The notes: generated from the sequence alone by a model not told the origin. A stretch of DNA of 64,000 nucleotides from Agapetus fuscipes (GCA_951799405.1 OX637353.1:16058001-16122000), one strand, 5' to 3'. Positions 21,040 through 32,072 are shown, counted from the first letter of the stretch. Numbers and translations are program-made.

Positions 21040-21540
21040 ACTTATTTTTCTAAATCTGGTTCCTCATTGCTGAGGGTTGTGACCCGTGTGGAAGTAACCA
21101 CTCTTCTCCAGTTCCCTCTTGACTGCGCTCCAACCACCGAGGTGTCTGCTGCTGTCTTTAATTGATCGGTCCATCTTGTGGGGGATCTTCCTCTTCCTCT
21201 CTTCCCCTCCAAGCCACCGATCACAACCATCACAGTCATTCCAGGCTATCCTCATTGCCACGGACAGCGTCGCCGAAGAACTGAAGAATACGGCGTGTGC
21301 ATATATTGGCCAGAGTCAAGCCATCCAAACGTAGCTCCCGACGAACGGACTCGTTGGTGCGTCTAGTCGTCCACGAGATTTGAGCATGCGCCTCCAGCAC
21401 CACATTTCGAAAGTGTCAATTTCTGTTCTTTCTGCTGCTTTAATGGTCCATGTCTCAGCAGCATAGAGAAAAATAGAGTGGACCAGACTCCTGACAAGCT
21501 TTATCTTGGAGCTGTTACTCACACCCAGTTTTTCCATATT
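21040..21540 (-). pseudogene. Third RTE-like LINE, C-terminal fragment
   Basis: Minus-strand frames read KLVRSLVHSIFLYAAETW and EMWCWRRML, then after a frameshift RIAWNDCDGC.. and WRRV. Protein differs from RTE-A and RTE-B. Decayed. Confidence 0.7.
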
Positions 21541-21615
21541 TTGTCAGCTTGGAAATGGTACTTTTGGCAATGGCGATACGGCATCTGATTCATAAATTCA
21601 CAAATATCAATAATA

Positions 21616-21856
21616 ATCTATAATCTAATTTGCAAAGATACATTAACATTCAAAGCTCATATCAAATGTATGCCCACAAACCAACACGTATAATTTCGCG
21701 CTTACAATCGATCTGACTGTGTACTGACAAATTAAAATCCAAACCTCAAATGAACACAAGCGCTGCAACTTTTGCCAACATTCCCTGAAACAGGCATCAA
21801 AAGTGAAACATTTTTAACAGTATGGGTGGTCAACCTCATACCGACCTATAAGTTCC
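21616..21856 (-). repeat. U unit, full length
   Basis: ATAATCTAATTTGCAAAGAT to CATACCGACCTATAAGTTCC. Confidence 0.8.
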
Positions 21857-22395
21857 ATGACGAATAACTCATTCTCTATTAGTTTCAGCTCACGCATAAC
21901 CGCTAAACGTACAAACAATATCCCAATTTGTTTAATAATAGCTCTAGCCACTGTTTGCATGTACACTCGCTACATCTCTGTTTACAATTTACTTTCCATG
22001 GCTTCGGCTCCATCTTCTATTTGCGTGTCTGCCATGAGAGGTCTCATGGCCTTAGGAGGCAATAACTCTACTGCAGAACAAAAGCCAGCAATCTCTCACA
22101 CTTTCTTCCATCAAGAATCAACAGAAAAGATTAGAGATACAACCAGGTACGGATTAAGGGCGGTACGAGCGGTGCGACCGCAATGGGCCCCCTCACTTCA
22201 AGCGGCCCCCAAAGTCTTTTCCATCTTCAACTTAAAATTGTAAAATTGCTCGATTGAACTTTAGATACTGACCAATAGATGGCATAGAAATTCTACCCCT
22301 GCAGTACTTGTTTGGATTATTACTGTCATAATTATGTTTTTATTCAAATTTAATACATGTTTAACTGTTTGTTTGCTTTATAAATAAAATTATTT

Positions 22396-22563
22396 AACAT
22401 TTGATTCTAATATGAGCTTTCAATAAAGTTGTCTAAAGAATCACATTCTGCACACTGGAGTTAAAAAAAAAAAATCCGGTAATTAGAGAGCTGTTTTAAT
22501 ATTTTTAAAATCAATTTCCAGTTTTAATGATAGGACAGCACTAAGGTGACGAGATAGCATAGA
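22396..22563 (-). mobile_element. MITE-1 fragment
   Basis: AAGTTGTCTAAAGAATCACA, CAATTTCCAGTTTTAATGA; nested in the element at 22144. Confidence 0.65.
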
Positions 22564-22635
22564 AACTGTTAAAGATCACTTAAAACGCCATTCTTAGTCA
22601 CTAGGATGGTCAAGGGTAAGGCATCTCAACTTATC

Positions 22636-23077
22636 TATCTAATCTAAGTTTCAAAGATATGTAACAATAAGGATTCAGATTATATGCATTTTCACAAAAA
22701 AGACACGTATAAGTTCGCGTTTAAACATGCCGCATGTTGTCCTACAATATAAAAACCCGAATCTCAAATGAACGTGCACCCCGAAACTCTTACCAACCTT
22801 CCCTGAAACAGGAGTGACATTGGCAAAGTGAACCATTTTCTACAGCATGAGTGGTCAGCCATATACCAACCTATAGGTTGTATGTATTTTTTTTTCTTTT
22901 GCTGTTATCTATGTACTTAACTTAATCTCACATTGCTTGTTTGTACTTATTTAACCATTGATTTTCTACTTGTTTGTATTTGTATTTTTTTTCTGTAAAA
23001 GGCATTCTGGGCCGTAAAATGTTAAATAAATAAATAAGTCAAGGAATCTATAAGTCAAGGAATCTACAAGTCAAGGA
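22636..23077 (-). repeat. U unit split by a small insertion
   Basis: U runs 22636-22876. Then about 160 bp ends in GGGCCGTAAAATGTTAAATA with an (AAAT)n tail, probably another LINE 3' scrap. Then the U 5' edge repeats (AAGTCAAGGAATCTATAAGT). Confidence 0.7.
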
Positions 23078-23407
23078 ACAATATAGAATATTTATGTATT
23101 TTATTTAGTCGCGGTACACGGTCGTTTTGGTAAAGAAAATGGGGGGCGGGGCATGTCACCAGGGCCCCTGATAGACTTAATCCGGCCCTGGATGCAAGAT
23201 CATGTCCAACTGCATGTCGGAGCAACATCTGAACTACGATGAACGCAGATAGACTTGAACTCTTCGTCTTGTACTTGGAGATGTGTTAAATGAATGTTTT
23301 TCCATGGAGAGAGTGAAATTCAGAAAAATAGTTGAAGTAGAAGTATGGTTGCAAAAAAACGCAACGCAACTAAGCTAAGCATGTATTGTGACTTCTTGCC
23401 TGCAAAG

Positions 23408-23550
23408 TTTATGAATTGTTCAACCCAGCGAAGAGCATACTTGAAAATATAAATGGTATATTTTGGTGCTCCGCCGCGATTCAAACACACAACTTTCCAT
23501 TTACGAATCAGAAGTGTTGTCACTGGACTACGGACCGGCCCAGAAACTGG
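23408..23550 (-). mobile_element. SINE-1 head and partial body
   Basis: Minus strand CCGTAGTCCAGTGACAACAC, then the body to CCCAGCG-equivalent; truncated 3'. Confidence 0.8.
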
Positions 23551-23639
23551 ACTGATGTCAGAAAAAAAAAGATTAATTTTGGTCCAGGGGTGAATGTCTG
23601 GATGGCCGACGGTAGAGCTTACCGCACCTATTTAAAGAT

Positions 23640-23738
23640 AGGACGGAATAAAATATGGCGGTGCCTGAACAGCTGATCGTTGTTCCATATAAAATGTATC
23701 AGCTGTTTATACGCCACCATTTTTTATTCCGTTCTTTC
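23640..23738. repeat. Imperfect inverted repeat with ~37-bp arms
   Basis: GGACGGAATAAAATATGGCG..CAGCTGAT and its inverted partner ATCAGCTG..TTTTATTCCGTTC enclose a short loop. Only one copy seen. Confidence 0.6.
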
Positions 23739-23804
23739 TTAAAATATATACGTTTAGATCTATCGATGGTCGTCGAGACTTCACCCAGAGAAAATAATTT
23801 TCGT

Positions 23805-23878
23805 TTTTTTTTTACTTGGGAATAGAACCCGCTATCTTCAGAAGCGTCAACCATTAGACTAAAACCGGTCCGGATGTG
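23805..23878 (-). repeat. tRNA-like SINE head
   Basis: Minus strand TTTAGTCTAATGGTTGACGC and GCGGGTTCTATTCCCAAGT. A related head is at 44262-44330. Not a plausible functional tRNA. Confidence 0.55.
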
Positions 23879-23950
23879 TGTCGACCGAAATTCTCCATAT
23901 TCTCTCCAGCGAATATTCCAAGAGCTCAAGCATTCATCTTAGTATGTGAC

Positions 23951-24847
23951 GATGACAGGATAGAACGGCACGGTGACATAAAGATACATGACATAACGAC
24001 ACATGACGTAACAATACATTACAGAACGACTCATGACAGAACAACACATTACATAGCGACACATGGCATAAAGACACATGTCATAGCGACAAATAACAGA
24101 ATAACACATGACAGAACGACACATGACAGAACGACACATGACATAGCGACACATGACATAACGACACATGACATAGCGACACATGACATAACAACACATG
24201 ACATAACGACACATGACAAAGCGACACATGACATAACAACACATGAAATAACGACACATGACATAGCGACACATGACATAACAACATATGACAGTACGTC
24301 ACATGAAAAAAAAAACATCACTATGACAAAACAACACAGAAAATACATCACTATTAAAAAACATCACAAACCTAAAATAGAACATACCTAAAAAAGAAAA
24401 TACTATAAAAGTCACATGAAAAAACATCACATTTGAAAACCTCACAAAATTGTGTTATGGCTGATCTTTCGACCGTATTTGGAATAGAATAAATAACGTT
24501 GGTTTTATCTTTACCTGGGTAATTCGAACATAACTTTGACACTGGTTCAACAGATGTAATTGGGTAGTTATTAATAAATAAGTCATTAAAATAAAAAGGA
24601 ATGAATTAGTAATAGATGATATTAATACATTTTTCAGGCCAGGCAGAATGGGTCGGTAAATTACATTCCTCTTCACACATCTACTAAAAAAAACGGAAAA
24701 CACCATAAACGCTATGACAAGAAGTAGGTAGACATGAGATGTACTTTCCAGTGATGAATTATCATGTGTTGCTCTGTCATGTGTCGTTCTGTCATGTGCC
24801 GCTATGTCATATGTCGTTTTGTTACTTTGTCATTCTAACACGGAACC
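23951..24847. mobile_element. FB-family foldback with SINE-3 insertion
   Basis: Long left array of ACATGACATAACGAC monomers (23965-24300). Right arm ends CATTCTAACACGGAACC. Flanks GTATGTGAC and GTCTGTGAC match at 8 of 9. Confidence 0.85.
24440..24720 (+). mobile_element. SINE-3 inside the foldback
   Basis: GGCTGATCTTTCGACCGTAT, ATAACGTTGGTTTTATC, CTGGTTCAACAGATG and GGCCAGGCAGAATGGG. Confidence 0.75.
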
Positions 24848-24964
24848 GTCTGTGACAAGTCGAGTCTGCTTCAAGTGTGAAACATACCAGTAGAAACTCT
24901 ACAATCGCGCTTAAGTTTTGTTTAACTCTGTGAATACGTTTATACTTGAGGTGAAGGAATGCGG

Positions 24965-25030
24965 TTTCGTGGTGGCACGCCGCACGTCCGCACGCCCGCA
25001 CGCTCCAGCACGCTTCCGCACGTTACACGG
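24965..25030. repeat. Short CACGC-rich tandem repeat
   Basis: GCACGCCGCACGTCCGCACG and similar 7-9 bp units. Confidence 0.6.
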
Positions 25031-25077
25031 TATTTGGGCCATCGAGACAGCTACCGCTCAGAGCGATACGGTAACTC

Positions 25078-25805
25078 ATATGTACGGTATGTATCGACGG
25101 TTAAAAGGCAGTAGGGCATTAGTGACATTTTGGTCAAAAATAAGTTATGAATGCTATCCTACTTGAATTTTTCGCTCTTTCTAATGTGCTAACTCCCATA
25201 GCTCTACGATGATTTTTGTGTCGTTTATGCCCAAGCAAACAACTGCGTTTTCGAAGCATGTTTTTGGTGTAACCGACAAGATTTTTTCCTTAATAATAAT
25301 ATTAGGATGATTTATTTGGTGAGCGCTGTTTTTGAGTGTATCACACCTCAAGAGCCCTCTGCGAGCTTGGTCGTCGCTGTAGTTGTTGTAAGGTTGGATG
25401 GACCTTCAGTGACCGGTCTTTGGTAAAGGTTTTTGAATTTTTCAACCCAGCGAAGAGCACATTTGGAAATATAAATGGTATATTTTTTGTGCTCCGCCGA
25501 GATTCGAATCCACAACCTTCCATTTGCGAGTCCGAAGTGTTGCCACTGGACTACGGACCAGTCCATGAAGTCGCTTGTGACATAAAAAAAAACGTAAAAC
25601 ATTGTAAAACCACATTAATAGGAATTCCAATAAATGCCTTTATTTTTTTTTATTTTAGAGCTGTTTTTATTTTAACGATATGATAACAAATAAAAAAGTT
25701 ATGCCATTATTCTGCAATCTCAAACTTTAAACTGCTCTCCTGAAAAAAAAAGTTTTTGTCGCTTATGCCCTACTTCCTTTGAACCGTCGATATGTACGAT
25801 ATGTA
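25078..25805. mobile_element. Inverted-terminal-repeat element split by SINE-1
   Basis: TGTATCGACGGTTAAAAGGC on the left and the inverted GAACCGTCGATATGTACG on the right give arms of about 45 bp with mismatches. The second copy (7345-7640) is more compact. No transposase frame. Confidence 0.6.
25300..25562 (-). mobile_element. SINE-1, full length, tail B
   Basis: Minus strand head CCGTAGTCCAGTGGCAACAC and GGATTCGAATC, full body, then tail B (GAGGGCTCTTGAGGTGTGAT). Best complete copy of the tail-B subtype. Confidence 0.9.
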
Positions 25806-26010
25806 TGTGTGTACACACATACATACGATCGTCAAATTGAAAAAAAAATCAACAGTCGAAAAATGTACTGTTATTGTGGATTGAGGATATTTTCTGTGCA
25901 AGATAAAAAAGGCTTCGATTTCGCGAGAAAAATGGACGAAAGCATTGGAAGTTAGCAACAGACAACAACAAGGCCAGAAGTATTTACGAAAGGATTATCA
26001 CAACGCGACT

Positions 26011-26325
26011 AAGCTACACATATAGTGTAACTTTTTGCCTGCGTTATCCCCGAAGGGGTCGCATGTGGCGCTTCGGGACCTATTTATTTTACAGGTAAGG
26101 GGCCGGCCTCACCCCAACCACTTTCAGTTGAAGTGAGGGTTTCCCAGCTCCCGAGAGAGCTGGTACTCATTTCTTGCGAAGGCTGGGTAAACCTTGCCGG
26201 TATTTTATTTTGCGGTTTGAAATAAACACCGAAACGGAAAATCATTTCTGACACCCTCGGCGGGATTCGAACCCGAGCTCACGGCATGGAATGCAAGCAC
26301 TCTACCAACTGAGCTATCGACCGGA
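26011..26325 (-). mobile_element. SINE-2, full length
   Basis: Minus strand: GGTCGATAGCTCAGTTGG (A box) and GGGTTCGAATCCCGCCGAGG (B box), GAAACGGGGATT-like body, GAAATAAACACC-equivalent, an 11-bp stem AACCACTTCAACTG-like region, and 3' end with CCGAAGCGCCACATGCGACC. Reference copy. Confidence 0.9.
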
Positions 26326-26790
26326 CTTCTTCTTCGTCTCTCAATCGTCAGCCAATCCTGGGACTGGCTTGCAGCAATTTCTTTCACTCTCCTCCTCCAT
26401 TCTTCCCTGTCTTGTACGGCTCTTTTAAGGTCTGCATATGATGAGCAGCGCACATCCACCAACAGGTCCTCCAGGTATTCTTGGCGTGGGCGTCCCCTAG
26501 AGTTGGTCCCCTCCATTATGGTATGCAAGAGACCTTCTTGTCGTATTACATGGCCGATCCATCTTGCACGCCTTTCGGACAAGGTACTGAGCAGATGCCT
26601 TCCTCCTTCGATTCTTTGGAGAACCTCCTCATTTGTAGTGTGGTCTCTCCAGGAAATTCCGAGTAGTCTTCTATACGACTACATCTCGAAAGCCTCTAGT
26701 CTCCGTTTATCTCTTTTGGATAGGCACCATGTCTCGCAGCGGTACGTCAAGATATACATAGATTTTGATGAGGAGTAGTAGTAGTAACCG
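26326..26790 (-). pseudogene. Fourth RTE-like LINE, C-terminal fragment
   Basis: Minus-strand frame reads RRARWIGHVIRQEGLLHTI, SRGRPRQEYLEDL, SYADLKRAVQDREEWRRR and SQSQDW, typical of a distinct RTE-like C-terminus. It ends at a short (GAA)n tail that abuts the SINE-2 head. Confidence 0.75.
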
Positions 26791-27147
26791 GACCGGACTT
26801 ATACAGTATTTATTTTCACTATTTTTGTTTCAAATGATTTTTCTTCAGTTAACCTTAATTACATTTACCACAATGGCGACGCGTTAATTGTTTATTTATT
26901 TACGTTTTAAACGCGCGTAGTGTGCTCTTAATGAAGTTATTCCACTCTGCCAGTTACGGCACAAGAATCTCGAGGCCCACGCCCAGTAAGGAAAACCAGA
27001 AATCGAGCCTTGTAGGGGACCTCTGAGGTTCCGTTGCATGAAAATCTGCTGTGTAAGAGGGCAAAAAAACTGCACAGAAAACGACCTGGGGTGGAAGTCT
27101 CTCTTTTGGTCAACGAACAAAAAATTATTTAGTTCCATCACAAATAT
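26791..27147. other. Unassigned
   Basis: Nothing recognised. Confidence 0.35.
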
Positions 27148-27280
27148 ATATAATTATCTATAATCTAAGTTGCAAAGATATATTAACATTTAAAGCTCAT
27201 GTCAAATGCATGCCCACAAACAAACACGTGTAGTTCGCGATTACAAATGCTGAATGTGTACTTACAAATAAAATCCAACC
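27148..27280 (-). repeat. U unit, left half, interrupted by RTE-B
   Basis: Runs to AAATAAAATCCAACC. The missing right half resumes at 31885 (CTCAAATGAACATACACCG), so the RTE-B copy landed inside this unit. Confidence 0.8.
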
Positions 27281-27931
27281 CTAATCTAATCTAATCTAAT
27301 CTAAGCTGCAAAGATATATATCATTTAAGATTTATACTAAATGCATTCCCACAAGCAGATATGTATAATTTCGCGCTAACACATGCCGCATGTGGACCTA
27401 CAATATAAAAACCCAATCTCAAATGAATATAAGCCTTGCAACTCTTGCCGTCCTTCCCTGAAACAGGGGTGACATTGGCAAAGTGAACCAATTTTTATAT
27501 TATGGGTGGTCAGCCGCATAACAACCTATAAGTCAAGGAACATACATCACAAATTACATTTTTTTTAAATCAAAGAATAAAAATAACAATATATACATGG
27601 ACATAAAAAACTAAATCATAAAACCAATTTCACTTTAACAAACCCTAGCCGCCAACATCACAGATCAACCGCCATTTCTTTCTATCCTTGCATACTTCTT
27701 TCATTTCCTCCAGAGTCATAACCTTCTTCATACAAGCTCTTCTTTTATTATGACTCTGGATATTCCATTCATTCGCAATTTCGGATATTTGGTCCATCCA
27801 TACCTTTCTCGGTCTTCCTCTACCACGACTACTTTCTTCGTCAGTCTTTCCTCATTCATTCTCTCCATATGCCCAAACCATCTTAACAAACTTCTTTTAA
27901 TCTTCACTTTCACACTTTCTTTTGCACCACA

Positions 27932-29701
27932 TTATTTTCTTACAAAATCATTCTTCACCCTGTCACTCCGTTTTTTCCCAATCATACTTCTTAGAAAGTC
28001 CATTTCAACAGTATGGACTTTACTAATTTCACTTTCATTCACCGTCCAGGCCTCGCTTCCATACATCAAGGTGGGTAAAAGTATGCCACTGCGTACCGCC
28101 AATCGAGCATTTTTAGATTTGTTTTGATTTTTGGCGATACAAGCTGTGGCACCCAGTACACACCTGCCCTTCATTACTCTTCTTTCAAGTTCACCTGTCA
28201 TTCTTCCATCTTTCTCAAACTTACTTCCCAAGTATCCAAACTCATTTACCACATCAACATTCATTCCGTTTATTCTAAATTCGTAGTTCGTATTTTCTTC
28301 ATTTCTTTCAAAAATCAAAACTTTCGTCTTACTTGCATTCAATTTCAAATAATTACCTAGCAGAGCTTCGTTCAATCTAGAGAGCATCGTTTGCAATTCT
28401 ACTGCTGAGTCCGATACAAGAACAGCATCATCCGCATACAGTAGAACACTCACTTTGCTCTCTCCTATCATTAATCCACAATCATCAAGTCTAGCATCTC
28501 GAACACACTTGTCCATGACTATGTTAAATAGCCATGGGCTCATCACACATCCTTGCCTTACACCCTTAAAAACTTCAAACCATTCACTATACTCATCATC
28601 AATACGAACACATGCTGTACTATTTTCATAGTTTGCATGCACCGCACCTAGGAGAGCCCCATTCACTCCGTATGCTTTCAAAACATCCCATAACATACCT
28701 CTGTCTACTGAGTCAAAAGCCTTTTCCAGATCTACAAAGGCCGTGAACAGCTTCCGCCTCACCGACAATTGTTTTTCAACAAGTTGTCGTAGAGTAAAAA
28801 TCTGATCAACACAGCCTCTACCGGCCATAAAGCCGGACTGTATATCGGAAATCCTTTCACTAGTAGTCAGAATCACATTTTTTATAATCACTTTACAGAA
28901 GACTTTTCCTGGTATACTGAGTAGACTGATTGGTCTGAAGTTCTGACAGTCTTTTTTGTCCCCTTTACCTTTGTAAATGGGAACAATGACTGCCTTCCTC
29001 CAATCCATCGGTACTACTCCTGCATTCACACAAAGCTTACATAATTCGTACATCCAATCTATCACGCATTCACCTCCTGCTTTCAACATTTCACCATTTA
29101 TTCCATCAAACCCAGCAGACTTTCCATTCTTCAAACATTCAATAGATACTTTTATTTCTTCTCTCAAAATCCTAAATTCATTCTCTTCTGTCATTTTTCT
29201 AAACAAAATTCTTTCGCCCCGACCAAAAATCCCTTCAAAATATTCTTTCCATCTCTTACATACTTCATCATTCTCCCATACCAACTCACCAACAGCACTT
29301 TTGATTCCTGGGGTGGTCAATGCAGAATCTTTATTCCTATTGGCACCGACCCATCTCCAGAATTCCTTCATACTGTCGGTGAAACTCCTGTTCATTTTTT
29401 CATCAATCTTTCTCTGTTCATTCGCTTTGCTTTCATAAACTACATTCTTCGCCATTTGCTTGGCTATCTTATATTCATCTTCTAGCTTTCTATCATTCCT
29501 GTCGTTCAGCCACTTTTTGTAACATTCCTTCTTCACTTTCACAGCCTCTTTTACTTTAGCATTCCACCAGGCATCCCCTTTCAATCTTCCACCTTTCGTT
29601 TCTCCACATACTTTTCGAGCACATTCAATCATTCCTTCTTTCATAAACTTCCACATGCTTTCAATATATTTTTCATTCACATTCTTTTCAAGTTCATTCA
29701 C
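27932..29701 (-). pseudogene. RTE-B reverse transcriptase region
   Basis: A 589-codon open stretch with PIYKGKGDKKDCQNFRPIS, FVDLEKAFDSVD, RQGCVMSPWLFNI, YADDAVLVSD and MYGSEAWTVNE. The YADD catalytic box is intact. The frame stops at FVRK, where a GAA codon of the family has become TAA. Downstream C-terminal coding (27660-27930) continues in broken frames after a deletion of about 20 bp. It would copy RNA into DNA at a nicked target if restored, but this copy cannot make the full protein. Confidence 0.85.
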
Positions 29702-29785
29702 ACTTAACTTTTTTTGGTATTTCGGATTTATACTTCACTTTCACGTTTTCATCACTCAGACTTTCTACTTTTATTCTTGGCTTTC

Positions 29786-30625
29786 TTACTTTCTTCTTAC
29801 GTTCTTCTTTCTTACTTCTCCAATCATTATTTTAGCGCATAAGAGATAGTGGTCACTGCCTATTTCAGGCCCACGATAGACACGGCTATCTCTTACGGCT
29901 CCTCTCAGTCTTTCATCCACACAGATGTAGTCAATGATTGTGCGACTTCCCACAATCTGCCTTGTGTACAGATGCACATCCTTATGTCGAAACCATGTGT
30001 TTGATGCAAAAAGGCTGTGCTCTGCACACAAAGCTATCAGGTGTCGCCCATTATCATTGACTACACCTCGTCCACTAGGACCAACAATTTTCACACACTC
30101 ATCTCTTTGCGTACCTACCCATCCATTCATATCTCCCAAAATTATAATGTATTCATTCTTCTTGCTTTCGCGCACAACTGCATTCAACTCATTCCAGAAT
30201 CTCATTTTCACGTCCATACACTCTGAATCTACAGGTGCATAACAGGCCACCAAGAAAATTTTCATCCTGTTTGTTTTGAGTTTAACAGTCAAAACTCTTG
30301 GAGAGATTCTTTGGTAGCCCGTTATGCATCCTTTTACATTCTCACTTATAACCACACCCACACCCTGTCTTTCATTCCCATCTTCCACACCTGACCAGAT
30401 ATACAGTTCACCATTCATTAATACTTTTTCACCATTCCCTTTCATTTTTGTCTCTGTCACACCCATCACTTGTATTCTTTTTTCATTCATCACATTCACA
30501 ATTTCCTTCTCCTTACACTCATTCATTCTTCTGACATTCCAAGTTCCAAACACCCATTCATTCTCTCTGAGCAAGTTTCTGGCGGTTTCTCTGCAGAGTG
30601 GAACTGAGTTTATGTTGGCGAACAT
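29786..30625 (-). pseudogene. RTE-B apurinic-like endonuclease region
   Basis: A 279-codon stretch with GTWNVRRMN, VTETKMKG, CYAPVDSE, ILGDMNGWVG, NTWFRHKDVHLYT, IDYICVDERLRG and IGSDHYLLC: the EEP-fold endonuclease that nicks target DNA. It is separated from the reverse transcriptase frame by a frameshift near a T7 run at about 29709-29715. Confidence 0.85.
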
Positions 30626-30756
30626 GGGGTTTATTAATTACAAAAATAAATAAATTAAACGCAATATCTTCAAGCGCCCGTTGGCGCACTGGAACTGACG
30701 GGCGGAGCAGCCGGTGGTGTCAGATATGTGTCCAGCGCCAGCAATCACGTAACAAG

Positions 30757-31228
30757 CAGTGTTGCCACCTTAGTTTTAGTAATGGGGGCAATTGAAGAAG
30801 CTAAAAAGGGCTAGATCGGGCTAAAAGGAGCACAAAAAGAGTTGGTGTAAAAAAAAGCTAAAAAAACACCTGTTTAGTATGAATCACAATATTTTTTTTC
30901 AAAATTAGGTTCAAACATTAAAAATATTAGTTATTTTACAAACTAAAATTAACAAATTTTCCGTTTAGAATCATTTAGTTGCCATAGATATGTTGCCATA
31001 ATCGAACAAATGGTGTCTACCAAAAAAAAAACAATTATATGACAAAAATTGCGAAATTTCGAAGTAATCGCGATGTTAGCATGGCGCAAATTTCAGATTT
31101 TCGTACAATTTTTTTAAGTAAATGAAAAGGGCTAGATAGCCCTTTTCGGGCTAAATCATTAAACAACGAGTTCACCTACAGTAAAAAGTGCTAGATCTAG
31201 CCCCAAAAGGGCTAAGGTGGCAACACTG
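30757..31228. mobile_element. hAT-like MITE with perfect 8-bp duplication
   Basis: 17-bp perfect inverted ends CAGTGTTGCCACCTTAG and CTAAGGTGGCAACACTG. GTAACAAG flanks both sides (30749-30756, 31229-31236). 472 bp with no transposase; rich in AAGGGCTAGAT motifs and one perfect palindrome (31125-31146). Inserted in the RTE-B 5' UTR. Confidence 0.92.
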
Positions 31229-31236
31229 GTAACAAG

Positions 31237-31884
31237 TCCCAGTAAACAGTGCACAAAACGAAAACACAAACCACATTTTACATCCAAAAATCAATGCAAG
31301 GGCAGACTGCCTCTCGTTGGAATACATGTCGAGAATCCCGCCACAATTCACTGTTCACACTTTTGAATTTTTGTTTGGAGTAGAATACACAGCTTGAATT
31401 TTTTGAACACTATTCTTCAAAATTAATTTGAATTTAACAGGCGCTTGTCTTCAGTTTCAATTTTGAGGTTATGTTAGGTATTTTTGTTTTTTTTTTAAAA
31501 ATAGCCACCGTCACAATGGACTGAATATTGAATGTGTTGTGAATTCAAGTGCATTGGTTGGATTTATCTGGTTGATGTATGCAAATTCATGCAATAATCA
31601 TTTTGAAATATTTATTTAGATAAATCACTGCAAAACAGATCTGAGCTGTCACTTTTTTGCAACATCACCATTGACCTTTTTTTAGAATTTTAATTTGGTC
31701 AGAAATCACTCAAAACATAATTTTATTTGAGATTTTTAATTTAAAACACTTGATTATAAATGAATTTAATTCATCCGATTAAGATTGTGTGGTGAATTGT
31801 CTTTATTATTATGGTTTATTTCAATTAAAACAGAGAGCAAAAACAAATGACACTTATGCGTGATGATATTATGATTTTCCCTCC
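31237..31884 (-). other. Presumed RTE-B 5' UTR
   Basis: AT-rich, no frame. Assigned to RTE-B only because it lies between the element and the resumed U unit; an older insertion cannot be excluded. Confidence 0.45.
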
Positions 31885-32008
31885 CTCAAATGAACATACA
31901 CCGTGCAACTTTTGCCAACCGTCCCTGAAACAGGGGTGACATTGGCAAAGTGAACCATTTTTTACAGTATGGGTGGTCAGCCTCATACCAACCTATAAGT
32001 CAAGGAAT
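31885..32008 (-). repeat. U unit, right half
   Basis: Continuation of 27148-27280, ending at the 5' edge CAACCTATAAGTCAAGGAA. Confidence 0.85.
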
Positions 32009-32072
32009 AAAATATAATTCAAATAAAATCTGATAATAGACTCGGAACAAATTACATAGAAAACAAAATTGT

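Larger units (their letters stand above)
22144..23190. mobile_element. hAT-like non-autonomous element
   Basis: CAGGTACGGATTAAGGGCGG at 22144 and CTTAATCCGGCCCTG ending at 23190. Flanks GATACAAC and GATGCAAG match at 6 of 8 bases, the duplication length expected for hAT elements. No transposase. Contains MITE-1 and U insertions. Confidence 0.65.
27281..31884 (-). mobile_element. RTE-B LINE, full-length but decayed copy
   Basis: The two halves of a single U unit on either side define the insertion. In element order: 5' UTR (31884-30626, itself hit by a hAT MITE), endonuclease frame, reverse transcriptase frame, C-terminal tail, 3' UTR, and a U unit (27281-27540) as the 3' end with a (GATTA)n tail. 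A short CCCT may be the target duplication. Protein resembles RTE-A in order and motifs but is clearly a separate family. Confidence 0.85.

Noticed and set aside
26011..26325. Functional tRNA gene
   Set aside because: The head has A and B boxes but the cloverleaf is poor and is followed by the SINE-2 body; same for the SINE-1 and SINE-3 heads.
27281..27310. Telomere-like (GATTA)n / (TAATC)n runs
   Set aside because: Five-base unit differs from insect TTAGG and always sits at U/RTE-B 3' ends, so it is a LINE tail.
28977..29438. Plus-strand frames of 60-180 codons across the LINEs (also 57531-57992 and 59110-59643)
   Set aside because: Antisense to RTE-B and RTE-A coding; Ser/Phe/Thr-rich as expected from antisense of Lys/Glu-rich coding.
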